Source: an uncultured Erysipelothrix sp. (GTDB lineage Bacteria > Bacillota_I > Bacilli_A > Erysipelotrichales > Erysipelotrichaceae). Taken from it: 54,141 nucleotides of DNA. Positions within the stretch are counted from its first letter, which is position 1. Every line of letters starts with the position of its first letter. Below, one piece after another: positions 19,269 through 26,263 of this stretch. Below the pieces are notes generated by a model. It saw nothing but the letters and a program-made list of their open reading frames with translations. It did not search any database and was not told the origin of the DNA. Location of the stretch: the NCBI GenBank assembly GCA_947631935.1, contig CANRNG010000004.1, positions 1 through 54,141 on the forward strand, read 5' to 3'. A program made the position numbers and the translations under genes.

Positions 19269-19621
19269 ACCAATGTTTCGTAAAGATCTAAGTGGAAGCC
19301 CACAAAAATACCATGTTCTCCAATTAGTAGGGGTCTTTTAATCAATCGCCCATTGGATGCAAGCAATTCAATTTGTGCTTCATCTGACATTGTGGATAAC
19401 TTATCCTTCAATCCCATTGCACGATAAACAAATCCAGAAGTATTAAAGAATCTTTTAATAGGAAGTCCTGAATCTTTAATCCACTCAGTCAATTCTGCTG
19501 CAGTTGGAGTTTGGGTCATGACATCTCTTTTTGTGTATTCAATATTGTTTTCATTTAGAAATTTCTGGGCTTTTCTGCAGGTACCGCATTTGTCCCATCC
19601 GATAAATATGGTTTCTTTCAT
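19265..19621 (-). CDS. Spx/ArsC family thioredoxin-fold protein
   Basis: A small cytoplasmic protein of 118 residues with the ArsC-like fold: N-terminal IFIGWDKCGTCRKAQKFL with a CxxC motif, YTKRDV, and KRPLLIGEHGIFVGF near the C terminus. The length suits Spx or YusI/YffB-like members. Residues needed to bind the RNA polymerase alpha subunit were not checked, so I do not call it Spx. It lies 11 bp after the UPF0173 hydrolase gene and overlaps yaaA. Confidence 0.85.
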   Translation of the reverse strand: MKETIFIGWDKCGTCRKAQKFLNENNIEYTKRDVMTQTPTAAELTEWIKDSGLPIKRFFNTSGFVYRAMGLKDKLSTMSDEAQIELLASNGRLIKRPLLIGEHGIFVGFHLDLYETLV

Positions 19622-19632
19622 TTTTTTGTCTC

Positions 19633-20307
19633 CTAATTAATATTGTACTGTTTATCAAAATCTGGAACAATACCATTACCATCGTCCAGTCTATTCACAA
19701 AATCATAAGGATTTTGTTTGATAATTGGGAATGTATTGTAGTGAACAGGAACGGCCCATTTACAAGCGACGAGTTCTACGGCTTTCAGGGCGTCATCAAT
19801 GCCCATGGTGTAGTTATCGCCAATGGGTAAGAATGCAAGGTCAACAGGCCCAATCAGCTTCATATCAGAGAATAGTGCTGTGTCACCTGCGTGGTATACT
19901 TTATGAACACCATCATCGATAATAACGCCACTGGCCAGTCCCATCGGTAAAGTTTCACCTTGATAATTATAGGTGGAACTGTGTAATGCAGGGACCATTT
20001 TTATACTTCCAAAAGGGAAATGAACCTTCCCACCCAAATTCATGGGATGCGTTTTAAGACCTTGGTTTTCAAAAAAATCAGCCAGTTCAACCATCGCGAT
20101 AATGGTTGCATCACATTTTGAAGCAATATCAAAGGTGTCACCCACATGGTCATTATGCCCATGGGTTAATATAATGTAGTCCACATTGATGTCTTCTACC
20201 TTTAAGGTTGTGTTAGGATTGCCGGTAATAAAGGGATCAATAATTATTTTATGCCCGCTGAGTGTTTCAAGTTGAACCACTGAATGTCCGTGCCATGAAT
20301 ATTTCAT
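19633..20307 (-). CDS. UPF0173-family metal-dependent hydrolase
   Basis: A metallo-beta-lactamase fold protein of 224 residues. It has GHSVVQLE, IDPFITGNP, the metal-binding LTHGHNDHVGD, VYHAGDTALFSDM and late PVHYNTFP, all in the order of YtkL-like proteins. The physiological substrate is unknown. It is the first gene of a three-gene minus-strand operon with the Spx/ArsC-like gene and yaaA; AGGAGG precedes the start. Confidence 0.92.
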   Translation of the reverse strand: MKYSWHGHSVVQLETLSGHKIIIDPFITGNPNTTLKVEDINVDYIILTHGHNDHVGDTFDIASKCDATIIAMVELADFFENQGLKTHPMNLGGKVHFPFGSIKMVPALHSSTYNYQGETLPMGLASGVIIDDGVHKVYHAGDTALFSDMKLIGPVDLAFLPIGDNYTMGIDDALKAVELVACKWAVPVHYNTFPIIKQNPYDFVNRLDDGNGIVPDFDKQYNIN

Positions 20308-20377
20308 AAAAATACCTCCTGTTTTAATTATACATTAAATTATTTGTGATACAATAAGTAACAAGGTGGTGATGTCT

Positions 20378-20905
20378 ATGGAACTGGCGATATTGGATTG
20401 GATTCAAACCCTAAGAACGGGTTGGTTGGATGCATTCTTTACTTTTTATACTACCATTGGGAATCATGGTGAGATTTGGATTGCGATGATTGTTATCATG
20501 TTGACTCAAAAGAAAACACGAAAGTTGGCTTTATTTGCGATTATGGCGTTATTGTTGGAGTTGGTGTTGGTTGAAGAAGTAATCAAGCCCCTTGTGGTAA
20601 GAGAACGTCCCTTTATCGCAAACCCAAGTTTTGAGCTCTTTATAAAGACCCCATCAGGTTATTCTTTCCCATCAGGTCATACCGCAAGTTCATTTGCTTT
20701 TGCGACCTTAATATATTTGGCGAATCTGAAGTATAAAAATATTATTTTATTTTTAGCCGCATTGATGGCTTTCTCAAGACTCTATGTCTATGTCCACTAT
20801 CCTACAGATATTTTAGGGGGGATTTTATTGGGAGTTGCAATTGGCTGGATTATGTACTACTTTTACAATAGAACTGAAAATATGAAACAGGAGGAATTAC
20901 GATGA
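20378..20905 (+). CDS. PAP2 family membrane phosphatase
   Basis: A membrane enzyme of 175 residues with about five hydrophobic spans. The phosphatase signature is intact: [10 protein letters not shown], then [13 protein letters not shown], then [16 protein letters not shown] with the catalytic His. Family members hydrolyse phosphatidic acid, undecaprenyl diphosphate or related lipids; recycling of the cell-wall lipid carrier is a reasonable guess. ATG 20378 lies eight bases from AAGGTGG; earlier GTG/ATG codons overlap that site. Its stop overlaps the galE start by 4 bp. Confidence 0.9.
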   Translation: MELAILDWIQTLRTGWLDAFFTFYTTIGNHGEIWIAMIVIMLTQKKTRKLALFAIMALLLELVLVEEVIKPLVVRERPFIANPSFELFIKTPSGYSFPSGHTASSFAFATLIYLANLKYKNIILFLAALMAFSRLYVYVHYPTDILGGILLGVAIGWIMYYFYNRTENMKQEELR

Positions 20906-21921
20906 AAATACTTGTGAGTGGGGGTGCAGGATATATTGGAAGTCACACCTGCGTCGAACTTTTGAACTCAGGCCATGATGTGGTTGTGGTGGATAATTTG
21001 GTGAATGCTTCAGTGGAATCTTTGAAGCGTGTTGAAAAAATAACAAATAAAAAACTGGCTTTCTATGAAGTAGATATTTTGGATAAAGCTGCTTTGGACG
21101 TTGTTTTTAAAAAGGAATCTATTGATGCGGTTATTCACTTTGCGGCACTGAAAGCAGTGGGAGAATCAGTCGCAAAACCTTTGATGTACTACCATAATAA
21201 TATTTCTGGTACGTTGGCATTGTGTGAGGTCATGGAGGCCAATGATGTTCGCAATATTGTATTCAGCTCTTCAGCAACCGTATATGGTGATCCGGAAATT
21301 GTTCCAATTAAAGAAGATGCGCCTTTGAGTACAACCAATCCTTATGGTTCAACCAAATTGATGATGGAACAAATTCTCCAGGATTTATATGTTTCCAATC
21401 ATAATTGGAATGTGGTTATTTTGAGATACTTTAATCCCATTGGTGCCCATGAATCAGGCTTAATTGGTGAAGATCCAGCGGGTATTCCCAATAACTTGGT
21501 GCCTTATATTACACAAGTTGCCGTGGGTAAGTTAAAAGAATTGTCCGTCTTTGGGGATGATTATGATACACCTGATGGATCGGGTGTGCGGGATTATATC
21601 CATGTTGTAGATTTGGCCAAGGGCCATGTGGATGCATTAAAAAAATTAAACCCAAATGATGGTGTTTCTATTTATAATTTGGGTACAGGTAATGGGTATT
21701 CTGTACTTGAGATGGTTGAAGCTTTTTCACAGGTTGTGGGTAAACCCATTCCTTATGTGATTAAAGAAAGACGTCCTGGTGATATTGCGACCTGTTATGC
21801 AGATGCTTCTAAAGCAGAAAAAGAATTGGGTTGGACTGCTAAATTTGATCTCAAGAAGATGTGTGAAGATTCTTGGCGTTGGCAGACCCATAATCCAAAG
21901 GGATATGAAAAAGGGGAATAA
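20902..21921 (+). CDS. galE: UDP-glucose 4-epimerase
   Basis: A cytoplasmic short-chain dehydrogenase-type enzyme of 339 residues interconverting UDP-glucose and UDP-galactose. It has NAD-binding [19 protein letters not shown], the catalytic [17 protein letters not shown] and [12 protein letters not shown]. Full family length. It is co-transcribed with the PAP2 gene and has AGGAGG before its ATG. Confidence 0.96.
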   Translation: MKILVSGGAGYIGSHTCVELLNSGHDVVVVDNLVNASVESLKRVEKITNKKLAFYEVDILDKAALDVVFKKESIDAVIHFAALKAVGESVAKPLMYYHNNISGTLALCEVMEANDVRNIVFSSSATVYGDPEIVPIKEDAPLSTTNPYGSTKLMMEQILQDLYVSNHNWNVVILRYFNPIGAHESGLIGEDPAGIPNNLVPYITQVAVGKLKELSVFGDDYDTPDGSGVRDYIHVVDLAKGHVDALKKLNPNDGVSIYNLGTGNGYSVLEMVEAFSQVVGKPIPYVIKERRPGDIATCYADASKAEKELGWTAKFDLKKMCEDSWRWQTHNPKGYEKGE

Positions 21922-21933
21922 TTCCCTTTTTTT
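21908..21933 (+). terminator. intrinsic terminator at the galE stop
   Basis: AAGGGGAATAATTCCCTT followed by Ts; the galE TAA lies in the hairpin loop. Confidence 0.85.
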
Positions 21934-22027
21934 CGTGTTTGATAGGTGCCACAGATTTCCTGAGGTCTTTTTTTAAAGTGATTGTTTTGGTACAATGGAT
22001 TTAGCGAAAAGAAGGAGAACTTTGAAA

Positions 22028-22666
22028 ATGAAAAAATTATTATTTTTTGGAGACTCAATTACAGCATGCGGGCGTGATTTGGATGCGCCAGTTTACACAA
22101 AAGAAAATGTGGGTGAAGGTTTCGTACGATATATTGATACGCGCTTATTTGTGGAACATCCCTATAAGTTTTCGGTAAATAATCAAGGCATTGGGGGCCA
22201 TCGTGTCACTGACCTTGAAGCCAGAATCCAAAAAGATGTTTTGGATGTCAATCCCGATGTTGTATTTATGATGATTGGTATCAATGACGTTTGGAGAAAT
22301 TTTGATGGCTTGGCTGACCCAGATGATCAAGTTGATCTTGATACCTATAAAACGATATATGAAAAGCTCATCAAACAAATGGTCGATGCGGGTATTAAAG
22401 TCTTATTGGGGACACCTTATTTTCTAGAGAAGGATTTGGAAGATCCTATGCGCCAAATGATGGATCAGTATCGTGAAGCAGCGAAGGAAGTTGCCAATAA
22501 TTTACATGTTCCGATTGTGGATACTCAAATTGCTTTTGATGGACTCATGAATGAATATCCTTCCACTACCATATCGGATGATCGTGTTCATATGAACTAT
22601 AAAGGCAATACATTTTTGGGCATGACAATTTACCGTAGTATCATCAATGAACTCTTAAATATATAA
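22028..22666 (+). CDS. SGNH/GDSL hydrolase
   Basis: A protein of 212 residues with the SGNH blocks: FFGDSITACGR (block I Ser), NQGIGGHRV (Gly block), MIGINDVWRN (Asn block) and a late DDRVHMNYKGN (Asp-His block). Such enzymes are esterases, often acting on acetylated glycans or lipids. No signal peptide is visible, so it is probably cytoplasmic. ATG 22028 is preferred; TTG 22022 is an alternative six bases upstream of it, both after AAGGAG. Confidence 0.92.
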   Translation: MKKLLFFGDSITACGRDLDAPVYTKENVGEGFVRYIDTRLFVEHPYKFSVNNQGIGGHRVTDLEARIQKDVLDVNPDVVFMMIGINDVWRNFDGLADPDDQVDLDTYKTIYEKLIKQMVDAGIKVLLGTPYFLEKDLEDPMRQMMDQYREAAKEVANNLHVPIVDTQIAFDGLMNEYPSTTISDDRVHMNYKGNTFLGMTIYRSIINELLNI

Positions 22667-22667
22667 A

Positions 22668-22693
22668 AAAATAGAGCCACTTGGCTCTATTTG
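22668..22693. terminator. terminator between convergent SGNH and helicase genes
   Basis: ATAGAGCC, loop, GGCTCTAT (22671-22690). The T run is stronger on the minus strand, so it mainly serves the helicase, whose stop codon lies in the stem. Confidence 0.85.
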
Positions 22694-24249
22694 TCACTAA
22701 AGGTTTTGACTTGAACATTTAAATTGTTGAAGTTGAAATCTTTTTTCGTATTCTTAATTTGATCCATATCTTTCATTGGTACTTCAAATGTGGAGTATTG
22801 TTTAAAGATTGAGATATTGTTGATGGTTTTAAGTTTATATTGTCTTTGAAGTGCACTTGCTAAGTCCTTAGGACGAATCTTGTGTTTTTTACCCAAAGGA
22901 ATGGTAAGTTTTGCGAACTTATCTTTTTTCTTATTCTTGGGTTGTCCCAAATCTTCATACGTTTCAAGACCGTGTGCCCACTCATTGGCCATGACCAACA
23001 GCAAGGCATCTTCATTGAGATGGGTCAATGATTTTAATTGTTTGACCAATTTCTCTGCAGATGGATGCAGTGGTTTTTGAAGACTTCCAGCAATATCCTG
23101 CGCCTTATTATAAATAATACGATCATTCATTTCATTTGCGGAAGGCAATTCTTGTTTAACGATATCTTGTTTGGTGTGACGGATGATATCTTTGAGTTTG
23201 AAGAATTGTTGTTTTCCTGCAATTAAGGTAAGGGAAACACCATTCTTACCTGCACGTCCAGTTCTACCAATTCTATGAGTATAGTATTCAATGGTTTGTG
23301 GAATGTCAAAGTTGACAACCAAATCAACATTATCAACATCAATACCACGGGCTGCAACGTCAGTTGCGACCAACACATTGAGTTGGGATTTCTTAAATTC
23401 ATTTAGAACTTGAATACGAACACTTTGGGGCATATCTCCATGGAGTGCACCGGCTTTCACATCAAATCCTTTTAAAAATCCTGACAAGTCATCGACCATT
23501 GATTTTGTATTACAGAAAATAATGGCTTTTTGAGCTTGGTGATAATTTAGTAAAGTAGCAGTTGCTTGTTTCTTTTGTCTTCCGATTACTTCATAGTAAT
23601 ACTGTTCAATACTTCCTGGTACTGATGTATCTTTAACTGTAATCTTTTGGGGGTCGACCAAAAATTCTTTACTTAAGTTAATGATTGACTTTGGCATGGT
23701 TGCTGAGAAAAGTTGTGTTTGTTTTTCAACGGGTGTTTTTTTAAGAATCTCTTGGATGTCTTCTAAGAATCCCATACTCAACATTTCATCGGCTTCATCT
23801 AGGATTGCGACTTTTAAATGTTTTAGATTTAAGGTTTTTCGCTTAATATGATCAAGCAAACGTCCTGGTGTACCAATAATGACTTGTGCTTTCTTAAGGT
23901 CTTTAAATTGACGGGCAATGGGCTCTCCACCATAGAGTGTTGCGTAAAAAACGCCATCCATGAATTTTGAGATGCGCTTCATCTCATCCGTAATTTGAAG
24001 GGCTAACTCTCTTGTGGGTGCCACAATCAAAACTTGGGGTTGATTTAATTCGGGTTTAACTTGCATTAAACTGGGTATCGCAAAAGCAGCAGTTTTTCCT
24101 GAACCTGTTTTGGATTGACCTAATATATCAATGCCCTGTAGTGAAAGTGGAATCGCTTCTTCTTGTATCGTAGTAGGTTGGGCATAACCCATTGTTTCTA
24201 GACCTTTTAATATGTCACTTGATAATTCTAATTCTTTAAATGTACGCAT
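22687..24249 (-). CDS. DEAD-box RNA helicase with DbpA-type RNA-binding tail
   Basis: An ATP-dependent RNA helicase of 520 residues. It has the Q motif ending PTTIQEEAIP, motif I SKTGSGKTAA, motif II DEAD, motif III SAT, and C-terminal RecA motifs DVAARGIDVDNVD and HRIGRTGRAGK. The C-terminal stretch (about 450-515; FAKLTIPLGKKHKIRPKD) resembles the DbpA RNA-recognition domain, which in DbpA/YxiN targets 23S rRNA, so a ribosome assembly role is likely. It is preceded by a structured leader and its own promoter. Confidence 0.93.
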   Translation of the reverse strand: MRTFKELELSSDILKGLETMGYAQPTTIQEEAIPLSLQGIDILGQSKTGSGKTAAFAIPSLMQVKPELNQPQVLIVAPTRELALQITDEMKRISKFMDGVFYATLYGGEPIARQFKDLKKAQVIIGTPGRLLDHIKRKTLNLKHLKVAILDEADEMLSMGFLEDIQEILKKTPVEKQTQLFSATMPKSIINLSKEFLVDPQKITVKDTSVPGSIEQYYYEVIGRQKKQATATLLNYHQAQKAIIFCNTKSMVDDLSGFLKGFDVKAGALHGDMPQSVRIQVLNEFKKSQLNVLVATDVAARGIDVDNVDLVVNFDIPQTIEYYTHRIGRTGRAGKNGVSLTLIAGKQQFFKLKDIIRHTKQDIVKQELPSANEMNDRIIYNKAQDIAGSLQKPLHPSAEKLVKQLKSLTHLNEDALLLVMANEWAHGLETYEDLGQPKNKKKDKFAKLTIPLGKKHKIRPKDLASALQRQYKLKTINNISIFKQYSTFEVPMKDMDQIKNTKKDFNFNNLNVQVKTFSDK

Positions 24250-24273
24250 GTATTCTCCTTCTTAACACAATAA

Positions 24274-24296
24274 AAGCCACCCAAAACGGATGACTT
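24274..24296 (-). promoter_or_regulatory. hairpin in the helicase leader, possible attenuator
   Basis: On the minus strand AAGTCATCC (complement of 24288-24296) pairs with GGGTGGCTT (complement of 24274-24282), nine pairs with two G-U, followed by TTATTG. It ends about 20 bases before the start codon and looks like a weak terminator or cold-responsive hairpin. Confidence 0.45.
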
Positions 24297-24311
24297 CCAT
24301 CGATTTTCTAA

Positions 24312-24340
24312 ATAATAGCACAATCACACCCAACTTACAA
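24312..24340 (-). promoter_or_regulatory. promoter of the DEAD-box helicase gene
   Basis: Minus strand TTGTAA (complement of 24335-24340), 17 bp, TATTAT (complement of 24312-24317). Confidence 0.65.
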
Positions 24341-24365
24341 ACAATTGCACTTATTTAATCAATCG

Positions 24366-24397
24366 TGTGATAAATAATGTAATATAATAAAAAAAGA
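24366..24397 (+). repeat. left copy of a 31-bp direct repeat (partner at 26207)
   Basis: It begins TGTGATAAATAATG and matches 26207-26237 at 28 of 31 positions with one extra A in the A run. Each copy is followed by a hairpin that terminates a minus-strand RNA. The pair suggests duplication of the ssrA downstream region or a mobile-element boundary. Confidence 0.7.
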
Positions 24398-24445
24398 CCT
24401 ATATCACTATAGGTCCAAGCGGCGCTAAGGACGACCCGGATCTCA
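24387..24445 (-). ncRNA. candidate small RNA (about 59 nt) with its own promoter and terminator
   Basis: A minus-strand promoter at 24452-24479 points into a short GC-rich segment (GGACTGAGATCCGGGTCGTC then CTTAGCGCCGCTTGG) in otherwise AT-rich DNA. It ends in a perfect terminator, GACCTATA-GTGA-TATAGGTC plus T7 (complement of 24387-24415). GGAC and GTCC in the body can pair. No reading frame or ribosome-binding site is present. I do not recognise the family. Confidence 0.55.
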
Positions 24446-24447
24446 GT

Positions 24448-24479
24448 CCAGTTTATATTCATATTAAACTGGTTGTCAA
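24448..24479 (-). promoter_or_regulatory. promoter with embedded palindrome
   Basis: Minus strand TTGACA (complement of 24474-24479), 16 bp, TATAAA (complement of 24452-24457). An inverted repeat, CCAGTTTA (24448-24455) with TAAACTGG (24465-24472), fills the spacer and covers the -10, as an operator would. Confidence 0.6.
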
Positions 24480-24544
24480 CTATATGATATACCGCTTTAT
24501 TATGTCTCTATCTAAATATTAATTAGGAAGAATGGCTTTACCAA

Positions 24545-24569
24545 TTATCTCTTATGATTTTGGTGACGG
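24545..24569 (+). repeat. left att-like copy of the ssrA 3' end region
   Basis: TTATCTCTTATG, seven bases, TGACGG. The same two blocks at the same spacing occur at 26264-26288 across the 3' end of ssrA. The separation is 1719 bp. A short match in AT-rich DNA, so a remnant attachment site is inference. Confidence 0.4.
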
Positions 24570-24575
24570 AAGCAA

Positions 24576-24603
24576 TTGACTCTATTATCTACCATGGTAT
24601 AAT
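24576..24603 (+). promoter_or_regulatory. promoter of the plus-strand candidate RNA
   Basis: TTGACT (24576-24581), 16 bp, TATAAT (24598-24603). The palindrome ACCATGGT (24591-24598) abuts the -10 and recurs as CCATGGT at 25061-25067, immediately upstream of the GNAT module -10. Confidence 0.65.
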
Positions 24604-24610
24604 TTAATCA

Positions 24611-24697
24611 AAAATAACTTGAGAAGGATTCAGCTGGGCTGGCAGTGCCAGTAAGACGCAAGTCGAGATGCCTTTGCTCCTGGGGTTATCTTTTTTT
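24611..24697 (+). ncRNA. candidate structured small RNA (about 87 nt)
   Basis: A promoter at 24576-24603 drives a compact segment ending in TTATC plus T7. Its ends pair: ATAACTT (24614-24620) with GGGTTAT (24683-24689). Inside lie CTGGC-AGT-GCCAG (24639-24651) and GAC-GCAA-GTC (24655-24664, a GNRA-type loop), and GGA (24626-24628) can pair with TCC (24678-24680). It is GC-rich against AT-rich flanks and lacks a reading frame. It does not fit SRP RNA, tmRNA or the riboswitch classes I know. Confidence 0.5.
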
Positions 24698-24951
24698 ATT
24701 TATCTTTATCGCGATATCTTTATCTTCTGAAATTATTTTTGGGTAATCTTCGTAAGCAATACTTTCTCCATTTTTGAAACCGCAGCAGTATTCAGGATCA
24801 TTTTTTAAGTCGTATTCTTTTAGAATTAAGCCCAAAGCGTGAGTGGAAAATAAGACCGCTTTAATTGTTCAACTTCTTCTTCAGTGATTTCTTTAAACGA
24901 CACACGTTTCAGGCGAAGAGGGTATAATTCAAAAATATCTAAACAGAGTAT
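24686..24951 (-). pseudogene. decayed gene fragment of unknown function
   Basis: On the minus strand one frame reads LYPLRLKRVSFKEITEEEVE then QLKRSYF and stops. Shifting by one base inside the TTAAAG continues it as AVLFSTHALGLILKEYDLKN, DPEYCCGFKNGESIAYEDYP and KIISEDKDIAIKI to TAA at 24686-24688. This is protein-like sequence broken by a frameshift and lacking a start (an in-frame stop lies at 24952-24954). I do not recognise the family. Its 3' end overlaps the terminator of the opposite-strand RNA. Confidence 0.6.
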
Positions 24952-25010
24952 TTAAGAAGAATTAAAAGCGTTGTCTAACGAATTAAAAACGTTAAAAAGA
25001 CTCGAAATTG

Positions 25011-25043
25011 TGTGAAATACTCCTATTTTATGATTATTTCACA
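25011..25043 (+). promoter_or_regulatory. inverted repeat upstream of the GNAT module, possible operator
   Basis: TGTGAAATA (25011-25019) and TATTTCACA (25035-25043) are perfect 9-bp arms 15 bp apart, just upstream of a TAAAAT -10 (25067-25072). Toxin-antitoxin operons usually autoregulate through such palindromes. Confidence 0.5.
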
Positions 25044-25098
25044 TATTTAATTATAGATAACCATGGTAAAATGTGTATACAAAGAGAGGAAGATGTAT

Positions 25099-25257
25099 AT
25101 GGCAACAAGTAGTTTTACATCATCAGTAACAGTAAATCGAAAATCTGCGGATTCACTTTCTCAAATATTGAGAAAGAGTTCAAAACCAAACACTGAGGGT
25201 GTTAAGAAGGTCGAACCACTCGAGAAGGAAGATATTAAGAATTTTAAGTTTAAATAG
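25099..25257 (+). CDS. small basic protein, putative antitoxin of the GNAT module
   Basis: A protein of 52 residues starting MATSSFTSSVTVNRKSA, with a short beta-strand-like N terminus, a predicted helix (ADSLSQILRKSS) and a charged tail (EPLEKEDIKNFKFK). ATG 25099 is eight bases from AGAGGA; ATG 25093 is too close. It lies 14 bp before a GNAT acetyltransferase gene. Small partner proteins with a similar FxxxxxVNRKSA-type opening next to GNAT genes are, to my recollection, common in Bacillota. It is not a classic ribbon-helix-helix DUF1778 antitoxin. The antitoxin role is inferred from context. Confidence 0.6.
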   Translation: MATSSFTSSVTVNRKSADSLSQILRKSSKPNTEGVKKVEPLEKEDIKNFKFK

Positions 25258-25271
25258 ATTTATGTGATTAG

Positions 25272-25901
25272 ATGATTAGATACAAAGAAATAGCATTAAA
25301 TGATTTGTTATCAGAAGTCGGAGAGGAAAAATTCCATCAAATTGTCTCCGACTTTTCTTGTAGTAAAAATGGTAACAACTTGAATAATGACGTAGAGTAT
25401 TTTCTTAAAGAGAAATCAATAATTTTTGAAAAGAATTATATTTCGAGAACAAGTTTAATTTTTGCTCACGGGGACGATAATGCTCTAATTTTAGTTGGAT
25501 ATTATTCTATTGCGCAAAAACCTTTTAATTTTACTGAAGGTGTTAGTCGCAAGAAGAGAAAAGAAATTTCTGGACATCAGTTTTTTGTTAACCAACCACT
25601 GCCTGCTTTATTATTAGGTCAATTAGGAAAGAACTACTCTGAAAAAGCACATGGGGGTGCTCTAATTTCAGGGAAAGATATCTTGCACTACGCTTTTCGT
25701 AGAATGAAAGCAGCTTATATTGCAATTCCATTTAAATTAATCTACTTAGAATGTAAAGACGATCCTAAATTAAGAATTTTTTACGAAAAACATGGATTTA
25801 CTTTGCATGCTGATAGCAAGGGTATTCCATATAAGAATGATAGCAAACACGATTTGTTAATTTATCTTTCGCCTGCAACCATATTAGAAAAAATAAAGTA
25901 A
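25272..25901 (+). CDS. GNAT family acetyltransferase, putative toxin
   Basis: A protein of 209 residues. The acetyl-CoA-binding core is recognisable: a beta-strand ending LPALLLGQLGKNYS, a loop GGALISGKDILHYAFRR in place of the Q/RxxGxG/A motif, then LIYLECKDDPKLRIFYEKHGF and a short C-terminal strand DLLIYLSP. This order (PaLLLGrL, GkdLL, FYEkhGF) resembles TacT/AtaT-like tRNA-acetylating toxins more than metabolic GNATs. The N-terminal 50 residues are an extension. It is paired with a 52-residue upstream gene behind a palindrome, and a terminator follows. Acetyltransferase fold confident; toxin role inferred. Confidence 0.75.
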   Translation: MIRYKEIALNDLLSEVGEEKFHQIVSDFSCSKNGNNLNNDVEYFLKEKSIIFEKNYISRTSLIFAHGDDNALILVGYYSIAQKPFNFTEGVSRKKRKEISGHQFFVNQPLPALLLGQLGKNYSEKAHGGALISGKDILHYAFRRMKAAYIAIPFKLIYLECKDDPKLRIFYEKHGFTLHADSKGIPYKNDSKHDLLIYLSPATILEKIK

Positions 25902-25909
25902 TTTCATTT

Positions 25910-25929
25910 AGACCCAATCGGGTCTTTTT
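25910..25929 (+). terminator. intrinsic terminator of the GNAT module
   Basis: AGACCC (25910-25915), AATC, GGGTCT (25920-25925), then Ts. Confidence 0.85.
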
Positions 25930-25952
25930 AATACAATCAAAGGAGGGCAGAC

Positions 25953-26211
25953 GTGGCTGAGAAAAAAGCGATTTCAAAAAGTACTCCAGCTACGTAATCT
26001 CTTGCTTCATGAAAGTTGGACAAGTAAGCTTACTAATGGTCAAATTGCAGAGAACATAGGTATCAACCCTAAAATCCTTTATGATTGGCTGAGGAAGTAC
26101 TTAGAGATTGGCTAAACTTTAAGAAAAGGTAAGCATGTTGTCGAATCTCGAGTTGAGAATGCATTAATCAAACGTGATTTGGGTACCAACAAAATAAAAA
26201 AACACTTGTAA
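25953..26211 (+). pseudogene. IS3-family OrfA remnant
   Basis: GTG 25953 after AGGAGGG opens AEKKAISKSTPAT and stops; the next frame reads KKRFQKVLQLRNLLLHESWT, SKLTNGQIAENIGINPKILY and DWLRKYLEIG, then a stop at 26113-26115. In the same frame GKHVVESRVENALIKRDLG follows and ends at TAA 26209-26211. The NGQIAENIGINPKILYDWLR segment is a transposase helix-turn-helix of IS3/IS150 OrfA type. One frameshift and one nonsense codon make it inactive; no OrfB or terminal repeats are seen. Confidence 0.75.
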
Positions 26212-26237
26212 TAAATAACGTAATACAATAAAAAAGA
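26207..26237 (+). repeat. right copy of the 31-bp direct repeat
   Basis: It begins TGTAATAAATAACG, matches 24366-24397, overlaps the stop of the OrfA remnant and runs into the ssrA terminator. Confidence 0.7.
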
Positions 26238-26260
26238 TTCAATCCAAGAAGGATTGAATC
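26227..26260 (-). terminator. terminator of ssrA
   Basis: Minus strand GATTCAATCC, loop, GGATTGAATC (complement of 26236-26260), then a T run, 14 bases after the tmRNA 3' end. Confidence 0.9.
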
Positions 26261-26263
26261 CAT

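Noticed and set aside
19265-19621. Calling the CxxC thioredoxin-fold protein Spx
   Set aside because: The CGTC motif fits both Spx and ArsC/YusI-like proteins; RNA polymerase contact residues could not be confirmed.
24532-24579. 15-codon frame MALPIISYDFGDGSN in the island, considered as a type I toxin peptide
   Set aside because: Not hydrophobic, the ribosome-binding site is too close, and it coincides with the att-like repeat.
24611-24697. Interpretation as SRP RNA or a c-di-GMP riboswitch (GACGCAAG resembles part of GEMM)
   Set aside because: The SRP core GGTCAGG/GGAAGCAGC is absent and GEMM's GGCAAA and receptor elements are missing; no downstream gene to control.
24956-25014. Plus-strand heptad-like frame ending ELKALSNELKTLKRLEIV
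   Set aside because: Only about 19 codons between stops, no start signal; it could be the tail of a lost coiled-coil or transposase gene but cannot be called.
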